A DNA stretch of 64,000 bases from UBA7239 sp964509075 (GTDB lineage Bacteria; Pseudomonadota; Gammaproteobacteria; Pseudomonadales; UBA7239), in contig CAZDWC010000001.1 of assembly GCA_964509075.1 (NCBI GenBank), forward strand, positions 62,001 through 126,000, in the 5' to 3' direction. Below are positions 33,853 to 42,986 of this stretch, one piece after another. Each line of letters begins with the position of its first letter. The stretch's first letter is position 1. Made by a program: the position numbers and the translations under genes. The notes under the pieces are model-generated. The model saw only the letters and a program-made list of their open reading frames with translations, had not been told where the DNA came from and searched no databases.

Positions 33853-35058
33853 GTGTCCGAGAATTCCTTGAACGTCAAAACCATGGCCGGGCTGGATCTG
33901 GCTGGCCTGCGTGTATTGATCCGCGAAGACCTTAACGTGCCGGTGAAAAGCGGCAAGATCACCTCGGATGCCCGCTTGCTGGCAGCCCTGCCTACCATCC
34001 GGCTGGCCTTGCAGAAAGGCGCCGCAGTGATGGTGTGTTCCCACCTCGGCCGCCCGACTGAAGGCGAATTCTCGGCTGAAAATTCCATGCAGCCGGTGGC
34101 TGACTATCTCAGCAAGGCGCTGGGCAAGGAAGTGCCGCTGCTCGCCGATTATCTTGATGGCGTCGATGTGAAGCCGGGCGAAGTGGTGCTGTTTGAAAAC
34201 GTGCGCTTCAACAAGGGCGAAAAGAAAAACAGCGACGAGCTCGCGCAAAAATATGCCGCACTGTGCGATGTGTTCGTGATGGATGCATTCGGCACGGCAC
34301 ATCGCGCCGAGGGTTCCACGCACGGTGTGGCGAAATTTGCCAAGGTCGCCTGCGCCGGCCCTTTGCTGGCCGCAGAGCTGGAAGCCTTGGGCAAGGCGCT
34401 GGACAAACCGGCGCGACCGATGGTGGCGATTGTGGCTGGTTCAAAAGTTTCCACCAAACTGGATGTTCTCAATTCATTATCGACGATTTGCGATCAGCTG
34501 ATTGTCGGCGGCGGCATTGCTAACACCTTTCTTGCGGCTGCGGGTTACAAGGTCGGCAAATCGCTGTGCGAACACGATCTGATTGATACTGCCAAAGAAA
34601 TCGCCGCCAAAGTCAAAGTGCCGCTGCCGGTGGATGTGGTAGTGGCAGATGCTTCCAGTGTCGGCGACGATTTCATGGCCTTTGTTGCCAACAGCAAACC
34701 TCAAGTGAAAGCGGTTGCCGATATTGCCGACAACGACATGATTCTCGATATCGGCCCGCAAACTGCTGCGCAATTTGCCGACATGTTGAAGCAATCAAAA
34801 ACCATTTTGTGGAATGGCCCGGTCGGTGTCTTTGAAGTGGATGCCTACGGCAAAGGCACGGAAGTAATGTCGCATGCGATTGCCGACAGCAGCGCGTTCT
34901 CGATTGCCGGCGGTGGCGATACGCTGGCCGCTATCGACAAGTACGGTGTATCCGAAAAGATTTCCTATATTTCCACCGGCGGTGGTGCGTTTCTGGAGTT
35001 TGTCGAAGGCAAGGAACTTCCTGCCGTGGCAATCCTGAAACTGCGCGCGGTTCAATAA
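33853..35058 (+). CDS. pgk: phosphoglycerate kinase
   Basis: The 401-residue enzyme of glycolysis and gluconeogenesis transfers phosphate between 1,3-bisphosphoglycerate and ADP. It has the N-domain LRVLIREDLNVPVKSGK, substrate segment VMVCSHLGRPTEGEFS, the nucleotide-domain GPVGVFEVDAYGKGTE and the glycine-rich GGGDTLAAIDKYG. The GTG at 33853 follows GGAGG by 6 bases; an ATG at 33883 would trim ten residues and lacks such a site. It is cotranscribed with fba (19-base gap). gap and tkt, frequent upstream partners, are not here. Confidence 0.97.
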   Translation: MSENSLNVKTMAGLDLAGLRVLIREDLNVPVKSGKITSDARLLAALPTIRLALQKGAAVMVCSHLGRPTEGEFSAENSMQPVADYLSKALGKEVPLLADYLDGVDVKPGEVVLFENVRFNKGEKKNSDELAQKYAALCDVFVMDAFGTAHRAEGSTHGVAKFAKVACAGPLLAAELEALGKALDKPARPMVAIVAGSKVSTKLDVLNSLSTICDQLIVGGGIANTFLAAAGYKVGKSLCEHDLIDTAKEIAAKVKVPLPVDVVVADASSVGDDFMAFVANSKPQVKAVADIADNDMILDIGPQTAAQFADMLKQSKTILWNGPVGVFEVDAYGKGTEVMSHAIADSSAFSIAGGGDTLAAIDKYGVSEKISYISTGGGAFLEFVEGKELPAVAILKLRAVQ

Positions 35059-35077
35059 TTTTACTGGAGAAAAAATC

Positions 35078-36142
35078 ATGGCATTGGTAAGCATGCGTCA
35101 ACTGCTCGATCACGCCGCTGAAAACAGCTACGGCGTGCCGGCGTTCAACGTCAACAACCTCGAACAGATGCGCGCCATTATGGAGGCGGCAGACAAGACG
35201 CGCTCGCCGGTGATCGTGCAGGCCTCGGCCGGTGCGCGTAAATATGCCGGCGCGCCGTTTTTGCGTCACTTGATTCTCGCAGCTGTTGAGGAATTTCCGC
35301 ATATTCCTGTGGTGATGCACCAGGATCACGGTGTCAGCCCTGCTGTGTGTCAACGTTCCATCCAGCTCGGGTTTTCATCGGTGATGATGGATGGCTCGCT
35401 GGCGGAAGACGGCAAGACGCCGACGGATTACGCCTACAACGCGCATGTCACCAAGACCGTGGTAGATTTTGCGCACGCCTGCGGTGTTTCCGTTGAAGGC
35501 GAGATCGGCTGTCTCGGCTCACTGGAAACCGGCATGATGGGCGAGGAAGACGGTCACGGTGCCGAAGGTGTTCTCGATCACTCGCAGCTGCTCACCGATC
35601 CGGAAGAAGCCGCCAATTTTGTGCGCGCTACCGGCGTCGACGCGCTGGCAATCGCCATAGGCACTTCACACGGCGCCTACAAGTTCACGCGTCCGCCGAC
35701 AGGCGATATTCTCGCCATCGAGCGCGTCAAACAGATCAACGCGCGCATTCCGAATACACATCTCGTCATGCACGGTTCATCTTCCGTGCCTCAGGAGTGG
35801 CTGGCGATCATCAACGAGTACGGCGGCGATATCAAACAGACTTACGGTGTGCCGGTAGAGCAGATTGTTGAAGCCATCAAGCACGGTGTGCGCAAGGTAA
35901 ACATCGATACCGATTTGCGTCTCGCATCCACCGGCGCCATTCGCCGCTTCATGGCCAAGAATCCTGCCGAGTTCGATCCGCGCAAATACCTGAAGGAAAC
36001 CGTCACCGCGATGCGTGACCTGTGTATCCAGCGCTACGAAGCTTTCGGCACGGCTGGCCAGGCGGACAAGATCAAGCCGATCTCGCTGGACAAGATGACC
36101 GAGCGCTACGCCAAAGGCGAACTGGCCCAGCAGGTTCGTTGA
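35078..36142 (+). CDS. fba: class II fructose-bisphosphate aldolase
   Basis: The 354-residue protein is a zinc-dependent aldolase that splits or forms fructose-1,6-bisphosphate. It has the Zn-binding His in PVVMHQDHGVSP, the MMDGSLAEDGKTPTDYAYN catalytic region, AIGTSHGAYKF with a second Zn His, and LVMHGSSSVPQEW with the third. The length matches the class IIB/calvin-type enzymes of gammaproteobacteria. TGGAG lies before the ATG, 19 bases after pgk. Confidence 0.97.
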   Translation: MALVSMRQLLDHAAENSYGVPAFNVNNLEQMRAIMEAADKTRSPVIVQASAGARKYAGAPFLRHLILAAVEEFPHIPVVMHQDHGVSPAVCQRSIQLGFSSVMMDGSLAEDGKTPTDYAYNAHVTKTVVDFAHACGVSVEGEIGCLGSLETGMMGEEDGHGAEGVLDHSQLLTDPEEAANFVRATGVDALAIAIGTSHGAYKFTRPPTGDILAIERVKQINARIPNTHLVMHGSSSVPQEWLAIINEYGGDIKQTYGVPVEQIVEAIKHGVRKVNIDTDLRLASTGAIRRFMAKNPAEFDPRKYLKETVTAMRDLCIQRYEAFGTAGQADKIKPISLDKMTERYAKGELAQQVR

Positions 36143-36200
36143 ATCGGCTGCCAACGGCCGACTGGGCAGGTGCCCGTGTCGGCCCGTTGTTGCCTGTCTA

Positions 36201-36216
36201 TGTGATCTATCACACA
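36201..36216. promoter_or_regulatory. CRP/Vfr-like palindrome upstream of the cyclase gene
   Basis: TGTGATCTATCACACA contains the TGTGA half-site and a near-match second half (ACACA at the standard 6-base spacing, or TCACA at 4). Its centre is about 71 bases before the start predicted from the -10 box at 36267, a usual position for class I CRP activation. The match is imperfect, so the call is tentative. Confidence 0.35.
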
Positions 36217-36266
36217 AGCCTGTGCATTTGTGGCGGGACAAGGTTCCGGCAGGCGGCTTGCCCCCT

Positions 36267-36272
36267 TATACT
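36267..36272 (+). promoter_or_regulatory. -10 box of the cyclase-kinase promoter
   Basis: TATACT matches the sigma70 -10 at five of six positions, with a very poor -35 (TTCCGG) at 17 bases, as in activator-dependent promoters. It lies 46 bases before the cyclase ATG. Confidence 0.42.
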
Positions 36273-36317
36273 ACGGCCACTTCAGGGGGTATCTGCGTCA
36301 TCAGGGATAAGTTTGCA

Positions 36318-37220
36318 ATGAGCAACCAACAGCTTGCGATCATGTTTGCCGATGTGTCCGGCAGCTCGCGCCTGTACAAGGCGGTGGGTGATGAGCTTGC
36401 GCGCGCGCTGATTTCGGAGGCTGTGGTGCGCATGCTGCGGGCCGTCAACAGCCACGGCGGCACCCTGATCAAAACCATTGGTGATGAAGTCATGGCGCGC
36501 TTTCCCAGCGCGGCACAGGGACTCCTCGCGGCCGTTGCCATGCAGCGCGATGCGGAAATGCCCATCGATGGCCAGATGTTGCCGCTGCGCATCGGCGTCA
36601 ACTTCGGGGCGACCTTGCTGGAAAACAACGATGTCTTCGGTGAGGCCGTGAATGACGCTGCGGCATTGGTAAAAATCGCGCGTGCACGCCAGATCGTTAC
36701 CAATGCCAGTACGCTGGTTCATGCGCCAGCCGAGCTGCAGTCGCTGTGCACAGTGTTTGATCGCGTGATTCTGAAGGGCGGGCGTGACGAAGAGGATATT
36801 TCGCTGGTGCGATGGGAATCGCCGGAAACCACGGGTTCCGCCAATGCCACCACCGTGATGGGCGTGGTGGACACGTCCACGGCTTCGCCGATAGTGGGGG
36901 GCAAGTTGCAACTGGTGTATCTCGGGCAGAATTTTGCCATTGCGCCGGAACTGACTCCGTTTCACATCGGGCGCGATCCGGCAAAATGCCAGTTGATTAT
37001 CGACAGCAGTTTTTCTTCCCGCGACCACAGCAGTATCGAATATCGTCGCGGCAAATATGTGCTGGTTGATCACTCCACCAACGGCACCTATGTACAGATG
37101 CGCGGCCATCAGGATATTTACCTGCGCCGCGAGGAAGTGCCGATGACGGGCAGCGGTGAAATCAGTATCGGCCAGCCGCTGGGTACTGCGCCGGAGCTGA
37201 CCATCGTGTTCGAACTGTGA
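36318..37220 (+). CDS. class III nucleotidyl cyclase with C-terminal FHA domain
   Basis: The 300-residue protein has a cyclase domain (about 5-165). The metal-binding Asp lies in IMFADVSGSSRLYKAVG and the second Asp in LIKTIGDEVMARF. The Asn/Arg pair lies in NDAAALVKIARARQ. An FHA domain follows (about 205-300: FHIGRDPAKCQLIIDSSFSS, RDHSSIEY, DHSTNGTYVQ), which binds phosphothreonine. Both metal aspartates are present, so cAMP (or cGMP) synthesis is plausible. Its stop overlaps the GTG of the Ser/Thr kinase gene, so the kinase probably phosphorylates a partner read by this FHA domain. I chose the ATG at 36318 (MSNQQ); the frame upstream is promoter DNA. Confidence 0.88.
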   Translation: MSNQQLAIMFADVSGSSRLYKAVGDELARALISEAVVRMLRAVNSHGGTLIKTIGDEVMARFPSAAQGLLAAVAMQRDAEMPIDGQMLPLRIGVNFGATLLENNDVFGEAVNDAAALVKIARARQIVTNASTLVHAPAELQSLCTVFDRVILKGGRDEEDISLVRWESPETTGSANATTVMGVVDTSTASPIVGGKLQLVYLGQNFAIAPELTPFHIGRDPAKCQLIIDSSFSSRDHSSIEYRRGKYVLVDHSTNGTYVQMRGHQDIYLRREEVPMTGSGEISIGQPLGTAPELTIVFEL

Positions 37221-39595
37221 CGAGTGAATTCAGTCGCATGAATTCGCCTTCTGCTTTCCCCGATATTCCCGGTTACACGATCAAGAAAACGCTGGGCCAA
37301 GGCGGTATGGCGCGGGTTTATATCGCGACACAGGACAGCTTTGGCCGCGATGTGGCCCTCAAGGTCATGTCGACACACCTAGCGTCTTCAGATGCCATGT
37401 GGGGCAAGCGCTTCCTGCATGAAGCGCAGGTGGTGGCGCAGTTGTCTCACCCGAACATCGTGCCGGTGTTTGATGTGGGCCATCACGATGGCTATTACTA
37501 CATGTCGATGGAGCTGCTGAAAGGTGGGGACCTGAAAGCGCGTCTCGCCAAAGGTGTCTCGATTCCTGAAACAGTACGCATCATCCGCCAGATTGCCAAT
37601 GGCCTCGACTTCGCGGGTGAAAAGGGGTTTGTGCATCGCGATATCAAACCCGAGAACATCATGTTCCGTGAAGACGGTTCACCGGTGATTCTCGATTTCG
37701 GTATTGCCAAGCAGAAGAACACCAACAACCGCATGACCCAGACCGGCACCATCGTCGGTACCACCGCCTACATGAGTCCGGAACAGGCGCAGGGCTTTGA
37801 GCTGGACGAGCGCAGCGATGTCTACAGCCTGGGCATCATGTTTTATGAAATGCTCACCGGGCGCACGCCGTTTCTGGGAGAGTCTTCTGTCGCGGTATTG
37901 CTCAAGCATGTGAGTGAGCCTGCACCGCCGTTGCCGGATCACCTCGATATTTTCCAGCCGGTGATGGATTTGTCATTGGCGAAAAAGCCGGAAGATCGCT
38001 ACAACCGTGCACGCGACATGATTCGCGATCTGGAAGCGCTGAAGGATGATGTTGAACTGTTGTTTGCCGATGCGCCGCCTGTGGTCGTCAATGCCGGCAG
38101 CGAAGACCAGACGGTTGCCGCCGATGCGGTAACCCAGCAGGCAACGCGTGTGACGGCGGTGCGAGGTACATCGATCAAGCGCACCAGTGCCAAGGCGACC
38201 ATTCATGCGCGCAAACAGGCCGAGCAGGCCAAGCAGCGCCGGAAAAATTTCCTTGGCATCGCAGTTGCCACCATCGCATTGGGGGCGCCACTTTCCTATC
38301 TCGCTTACCGCCAGTTTGTGGTGGCGCCGCAGCAGGAAGCGCAACTGAAAGCAGAAGCGGAGTCTGCAAAACAGGCCACCCAGCAGAAAATTGCCAGCTT
38401 GCTGGCAGATGCCGCGCAGCAGCAGAAAGCCAACGTCGCGTCTGATGCCAAAGCGGGCAAACAGGTAGCCCAGTTGCTACAGCAGGTGCTGGTGCTGGAA
38501 GAAAATAATGCACAGGCGAAACAATTACAGAAAACGCTGGCCTCGCAACACCTGGACAAGGCCCGCGAGCTGCTGGCTGCATCACAGCCGCTGGCTGCAG
38601 GTGAACAGTTGTCGTTGGTCGAAAGTGTGGAGCCGTCTCATCCGGATCTTGGCGCGCTGAATGCGCAGCTGGAACAGGCGCGCAATTCCACACTCACGCA
38701 GCAGGCGGAAGCGATGTTTGTTTCCAAGAAAGTGACGGAGCTGCTGACTGAGGCGGATCAGCATATTGCCAAAGGGCGATTGTTCGCGCCTGCCGGCAAT
38801 TGTGCGTGGGACAGCTACCAATCCGCACTGGAGTTCGACGCACAAAATGCTGATGCGCGCGCGGGCATGGAAACGCTGCTCGATGGCTTGTACAGCAAGG
38901 CCGAGCAGGAAGTTCGCGGCAATCAACTCGCGGCGGCAAAACAGGATTTGCAGTTGTTGCAGCAGCGCGACAATGACAAGGCGCGCCTGAAACCCTTGCT
39001 GGATGCTATTGCGGCCGCAGAGCAGAAAGTAGCTGCCAGTGCTGCAGCAGAAATTCGCACTGAAGCTGCGCCGGCGGCAAGCGCAGAGCAGGATGACACC
39101 CTGCTGGAGCGCGCACTGGCAGCGCGTGATCAGCGCGCTGCGGAAAAACATCTTGCGGCACTGGAGCGTAATGCGCCTCGCCATCCGCGTCTGGCTGCCT
39201 TGCGTGAACGTGTGGCGCAGAGCGGGCGCGTGCAGGAGCAGAATGGTGATTTGCTGGTGACGGCAGACAAGCTTATTGCCTCCAGCAGTGGCAGTCCGGA
39301 GCAGGCGCGCAAGAAACTTAATGAGGCGTGGGACAATATCCAGAATGCGAAGCGGCTTGATCCGGATGGTGATTGGGCGGGCAGCAAGGCGCGTTTGCAG
39401 GATCGTTATGCGGCACTGGTGAGTGGCTATGTCGCGAGTGACAACAAGGACGCAGCACAGCTGCTGCTGGCAGATGCGCGGAATAATGGTTTGATGAATG
39501 GCGCACTGGATGCCGCGCAGTCACAGCTGGGGGCGCCGGTGGAAGCGAATGCTGCGCCGAAAAAGAAGAAGACAATCGCTGTGGGTGGTTTTTGA
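37217..39595 (+). CDS. membrane Ser/Thr protein kinase (Hanks/PknB type)
   Basis: The 792-residue protein has a kinase domain at about 18-275: TLGQGGMARVYIA (glycine loop), VALKVM (Lys), FVHRDIKPENIMF (catalytic loop), ILDFGIAKQ (DFG), GTTAYMSPEQAQG. A juxtamembrane basic region leads to one membrane helix at about 345-365 (FLGIAVATIALGAPLSYLAY). A 420-residue periplasmic region rich in Ala, Gln and Glu with predicted coiled coils and TPR-like helices follows. The GTG at 37217 overlaps the cyclase stop; an ATG at 37238 is the alternative and loses seven residues. All catalytic residues are intact. Confidence 0.92.
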   Translation: MTSEFSRMNSPSAFPDIPGYTIKKTLGQGGMARVYIATQDSFGRDVALKVMSTHLASSDAMWGKRFLHEAQVVAQLSHPNIVPVFDVGHHDGYYYMSMELLKGGDLKARLAKGVSIPETVRIIRQIANGLDFAGEKGFVHRDIKPENIMFREDGSPVILDFGIAKQKNTNNRMTQTGTIVGTTAYMSPEQAQGFELDERSDVYSLGIMFYEMLTGRTPFLGESSVAVLLKHVSEPAPPLPDHLDIFQPVMDLSLAKKPEDRYNRARDMIRDLEALKDDVELLFADAPPVVVNAGSEDQTVAADAVTQQATRVTAVRGTSIKRTSAKATIHARKQAEQAKQRRKNFLGIAVATIALGAPLSYLAYRQFVVAPQQEAQLKAEAESAKQATQQKIASLLADAAQQQKANVASDAKAGKQVAQLLQQVLVLEENNAQAKQLQKTLASQHLDKARELLAASQPLAAGEQLSLVESVEPSHPDLGALNAQLEQARNSTLTQQAEAMFVSKKVTELLTEADQHIAKGRLFAPAGNCAWDSYQSALEFDAQNADARAGMETLLDGLYSKAEQEVRGNQLAAAKQDLQLLQQRDNDKARLKPLLDAIAAAEQKVAASAAAEIRTEAAPAASAEQDDTLLERALAARDQRAAEKHLAALERNAPRHPRLAALRERVAQSGRVQEQNGDLLVTADKLIASSSGSPEQARKKLNEAWDNIQNAKRLDPDGDWAGSKARLQDRYAALVSGYVASDNKDAAQLLLADARNNGLMNGALDAAQSQLGAPVEANAAPKKKKTIAVGGF

Positions 39596-39603
39596 TACGG
39601 ATT

Positions 39604-39639
39604 AAAAAAAACGGGAGCTGCTGCTCCCGTTTTTTTTTT
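39604..39639. terminator. bidirectional Rho-independent terminator
   Basis: ACGGGAGC and GCTCCCGT form the stem with a TGCT loop; a run of nine T follows on the plus strand and A-rich DNA precedes it. It ends both the kinase transcript and the convergent surface-protein transcript. Confidence 0.9.
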
Positions 39640-39654
39640 GGAACTGCAGGGAGA

Positions 39655-40545
39655 TCAGAAATACATCTGGATGCCGGCAGTCAGGTTGATCATCGTTTCG
39701 TCCGTTGTAACTTCTGAGTCGCTCAGACCTGCATTGCCTGTTTTGTCTTTGCCGTCCATTGAGTAGGACTGGCGACGCAAATCAAGAAAATAGCCAACGC
39801 GCTCGGTCAGTGGTGCAGACCAGGTAATTCCCAGGCTGAAACCGGTCGAGTCTCCTGCGTATTTGAAGTTTTCATCGGCAACAGCAGCATAATTGTCTTT
39901 GTATGATCCATCCATTTTTGCGTAAGCGATGCTTCCGCTCAGCGTGCCGATATCGGCAATGCGATAGCCATAGCTGGCTCCGATGAAAGGTCCTTCCTCG
40001 TTGTATTCCTGCTGGTACTCTCTAATACCTGCTACTTGATGGTCGTATGCAATATTCCAAGGCTGGGTGCAGATGTTTGCACACATGGCGTCTGGTGTCA
40101 GGGTTGTTGTGCCTTCCATGTAGCCGAGAAAAATATTTAGGTTGTCAATAACGTTCATGCCTATGGTCAGACTCTGGTCGTCACGACCTACCAGGGTCTC
40201 ATCGCCTTCTGGCGTGTTGAGTAGATAGCGTTGCCCGAGAATCGGGTCTGATGAATGCGGATCTTCATCGACTGCAGTTGATGCCTCGGAAAGCTCGGTT
40301 TCGTATTTCAGCGAGGCGTAGAATTTACCGTATACGCCTGTCGCGGTAAGGCTGACGGTTGGGATGTCGACTGAAAATTCTGCCTTGCGATTTTCCAGCA
40401 CGCCGGCGGTATATTCCTGATCAAATTCCAGATGTTTGTTCTGGTAGGCAATTGACGGAATGAACGTGAATTCGTTCTCAGCATGGGCGGCGCTGGTGGC
40501 GAGTAGTGCCGCGGCGACGGCGCTGGCAATGGCGGTAATTTTCAT
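39655..40545 (-). CDS. putative outer-membrane beta-barrel protein
   Basis: The 296-residue protein has a Sec signal peptide (KITAIASAVAAALLATSAAHA). Alternating hydrophobic/polar strands with many aromatic residues follow, and the last residue is Phe after an amphipathic strand (INLTAGIQMYF), the usual outer-membrane barrel signature. The start at 40545 follows AAGGAG; the upstream frame to 40587 is excluded. It contains two cysteines near the middle (CANICTQ). No family is recognised. It is the last gene of a four- or five-gene minus-strand run of secreted proteins. Confidence 0.75.
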   Translation of the reverse strand: MKITAIASAVAAALLATSAAHAENEFTFIPSIAYQNKHLEFDQEYTAGVLENRKAEFSVDIPTVSLTATGVYGKFYASLKYETELSEASTAVDEDPHSSDPILGQRYLLNTPEGDETLVGRDDQSLTIGMNVIDNLNIFLGYMEGTTTLTPDAMCANICTQPWNIAYDHQVAGIREYQQEYNEEGPFIGASYGYRIADIGTLSGSIAYAKMDGSYKDNYAAVADENFKYAGDSTGFSLGITWSAPLTERVGYFLDLRRQSYSMDGKDKTGNAGLSDSEVTTDETMINLTAGIQMYF

Positions 40546-40583
40546 GACATCTCCTTGGTTGAATGAACGGTTATCGAAAAGGC

Positions 40584-41144
40584 TCAAAACGTAGGTCGTG
40601 CATAGTAATCCAGTGCGACCGGCAATTCACAGACTGCCCGTTCCACCGTCAAGCCGACGTTCCTGCTGTCGGTACCTGCCGGTTTGGTATCGCCGTAACT
40701 GAAGCGATATTCTCCAGGCAGCGAAGGCACAATGCCAAAGCTGTGCATGGTGTGTGCATACTGGTTAACGCCGCTGAGGTTCAGCGTATTGTTGCTGATG
40801 CCTTCCTTGCCGGTTTTGGGCACGGACAGCAGGTAAACCGCAGCCAGATTGATTTCATCCACGGCTTTGACGGCTACCATCTTTTCAGCGTCGCCATCCT
40901 TGTCCTGACTGATCCACTGCAGGTACAGCTTGGAATGTGGATAGGGCGCTTTGGCATCTACCAGAATCAGGCGGTGTACGCCTTTCATCGAGCCCTGCTG
41001 CCAGCTGCCGAAGGTATTGATGTAGACAATCTGGTGCTGCAGCGATTGCAGTTCCTTCTGTACATCAGCCTGGGAGGCTGCCATCAGGCTAGCCGGTAGC
41101 ATGGCCGCCATGCTTAGCATGGCGGCGAACAGGATTTTACGCAT
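40584..41144 (-). CDS. secreted protein of unknown function
   Basis: The 186-residue protein has a clear Sec signal peptide (ILFAAMLSMAAMLPASLMA). A mature part of about 165 residues follows with one Cys near the end and no motif I recognise. It starts with a Gln-rich helix (ADVQKELQSLQHQIVYI), followed by predicted beta strands. It lies between the barrel gene (38-base gap) and the pentapeptide-type protein (20-base gap), and is most likely part of the same exported complex. Confidence 0.75.
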   Translation of the reverse strand: MRKILFAAMLSMAAMLPASLMAASQADVQKELQSLQHQIVYINTFGSWQQGSMKGVHRLILVDAKAPYPHSKLYLQWISQDKDGDAEKMVAVKAVDEINLAAVYLLSVPKTGKEGISNNTLNLSGVNQYAHTMHSFGIVPSLPGEYRFSYGDTKPAGTDSRNVGLTVERAVCELPVALDYYARPTF

Positions 41145-41164
41145 GGAAACCTCGAGCGGCTGGT

Positions 41165-42346
41165 TTATTTGTTGGGAGTGGGAACGCCGTGACCGAAGCA
41201 GGTGCCATCATTGCTCGTGTCATCCGAGTTGGTGCCGTCCGGGCAGGTGGTGTTGTTGAAAACTATGGGTGAATACACGCTGCAACCGATAAATTTTGCA
41301 CCGTAGAGGTTGGCATCCTTGAAATTGGTGCCTCCCTGCAGCGTGCAGTTGCGAAACAAATTGTGGGAAAAATCCGCGCCCAGCAAAGCTCCTGGCAGCG
41401 TTACCCCTTCCCATTTTGCAGCGGGCAAATCACAGCGCGCGGAGAAGCTGACCCCCGGGCCTACCAGTCGGTAGGTTTTGGGAGCTTCAGTGACCGGTAT
41501 GCATTCCCAGGCTTCAGGCAGGTCGCCCTGCGCAGGACACTCCGTGATGCCATCGGTATAAAGACCTGAGAGAAAAGTGGTTTTAAGATTGATGTTTTCG
41601 AAACTGGCTCCGACCACGGCGCTGCCGAAAAAATTGGCGTCGCCAAATAGCGTTTCAGGCGAGAAGCTGGTGTTGAAAATACAGGCATTGCGGAGCTGCG
41701 TTTGCGATAGGTTGGTCTTGATTAGTTTCGCATTGCGCAGGTGCACGCCTGTCAAATCTTCCTTGTTGAAATCGTGATCAGACGCATCGACTGAGCCGCC
41801 GAGGCAAAAGTTCTGGCTGGCAATCCACACCGCACCGAAGGTAGCTCGACACATGTTCTCGGCAGATGGGATTTGCAGGTTGTTCACCTGGTTTTGCAAT
41901 GCTGCAAGTGCGGATGCGCTGGCGAAGTAAGCGGGTGGAAAGTTGCCCAGCGTCTGCGTGTTCTGCGACTGCAAGGTGAACGGTGCACTCAGGAAACGCA
42001 CACGCGGCAGCATGTCTTCGCCGTTGACGTTCAGTTGCAGGTAGCGTTCGCCGGCAGTATCAAACAGTGCGGCGTTGTAGGTGCCCACCGGGCTGCTGCC
42101 GGAGCCGATGGCAAATGAGAAGTTGCCGTCGTCGACGTTGACGGTGTGGCTCTCCTGGTATTTCTTGTTGGCCGCCGCCGTATTGGTAGCGTGATCCCAG
42201 ATCGAGATCACGACCGGTACATTGTTCTGTGTAACAGGTACGCCGCTGTCATTGAGCAGGGTGCCCTGATAGTTGATGTAGGCGGGGATTGCGTGGACGC
42301 TTGCTGCTATTGTGATCGCGACCAGCATTATGAAAATTTTCTGCAT
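41165..42346 (-). CDS. secreted protein with YQG-type beta domain and pentapeptide-like repeats
   Basis: The 393-residue protein has a signal peptide (IFIMLVAITIAASVHA). The first 140 mature residues (PAYINYQGTLLNDSGVPV to LPRVRFLSAPFTLQS) resemble a domain common in bacterial surface and fibre-like proteins, in which a YQG..L.D..G start leads to a L.PR..L.S.PYAL ending. A short coiled segment follows. The C-terminal half has pentapeptide-like runs (LTGVHLRNAKLIKTNLS, LRNACIFNTSF, NFKDANLYGAKF) with several cysteines that may form disulfides. AAGGAG precedes the ATG at 42346. Confidence 0.75.
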   Translation of the reverse strand: MQKIFIMLVAITIAASVHAIPAYINYQGTLLNDSGVPVTQNNVPVVISIWDHATNTAAANKKYQESHTVNVDDGNFSFAIGSGSSPVGTYNAALFDTAGERYLQLNVNGEDMLPRVRFLSAPFTLQSQNTQTLGNFPPAYFASASALAALQNQVNNLQIPSAENMCRATFGAVWIASQNFCLGGSVDASDHDFNKEDLTGVHLRNAKLIKTNLSQTQLRNACIFNTSFSPETLFGDANFFGSAVVGASFENINLKTTFLSGLYTDGITECPAQGDLPEAWECIPVTEAPKTYRLVGPGVSFSARCDLPAAKWEGVTLPGALLGADFSHNLFRNCTLQGGTNFKDANLYGAKFIGCSVYSPIVFNNTTCPDGTNSDDTSNDGTCFGHGVPTPNK

Positions 42347-42390
42347 GGCATTTCTCCTTGTTAATCCGCTTTCAAGATGATGAAAGAATG

Positions 42391-42897
42391 TCACTCGACC
42401 CGCACATTCTCGGTTATTGAGCTGCCTGTAAAGTTGGTGTTCAGTCTGAAACGTGCTCTGACCGGGTTTGTCGGCTCTGGGTCGTCCCCATCTTTGACGC
42501 CGTCGCCGTCAGTGTCGTCGTCGTCGGGTGTAAGACCTCGCAAGTACTCGACGAGATTGGTGATGTAGTCACTGTCGGCATCTTCCTTTGCGTCAAGCGC
42601 GTCATATTTGTCCAGAATGATCGTGTAACCCATTTCGTAGCTGCTGATCATGCCGTCGGCATCATCATCAATGCCGGGTGGCGTGGTGGTACAGCCGGAA
42701 GTTGTCGATCCAGATCCAGACGATGTTTTGCCGGCTGTGTAACCACCTACACAGGAGCCTGTCGTGCTCGATCCGGATGATGATGTGGATGTGCCGGTAG
42801 ATGTTCCCGTGGTTGTCTTACCCAGTTCATACGCCAGTCCTTTGGATACAGGGCTGGCAATCATAATCAGGGCCATAAGAAGGGTTTTGCAGTTCAT
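42391..42897 (-). CDS. secreted calcium-binding-repeat protein
   Basis: The 168-residue protein has a signal peptide (LLMALIMIASPVSKGLA). A Gly/Ser/Thr-rich linker with two cysteines follows, then acidic repeats: DDDADGMISSYE, DADSDYITNLVEYLRG and DDDDTDGDGVKDGDD. These match thrombospondin type 3 or dockerin-like calcium-binding loops, and the ITNLVEYLRG-type helix is typical of TSP3-repeat ends. The ATG at 42897 follows AGGAG. It is first of the secreted-protein run and could be an extracellular linker or anchor. Confidence 0.72.
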   Translation of the reverse strand: MNCKTLLMALIMIASPVSKGLAYELGKTTTGTSTGTSTSSSGSSTTGSCVGGYTAGKTSSGSGSTTSGCTTTPPGIDDDADGMISSYEMGYTIILDKYDALDAKEDADSDYITNLVEYLRGLTPDDDDTDGDGVKDGDDPEPTNPVRARFRLNTNFTGSSITENVRVE

Positions 42898-42986
42898 CTT
42901 CGGGTCTCCTGTATGCCGGGATGCTGCCGGGGGAAAATGCGCGTCCCGAAATCTAGCAGAAACGGCCACTGGTGTCATGGATGGTT

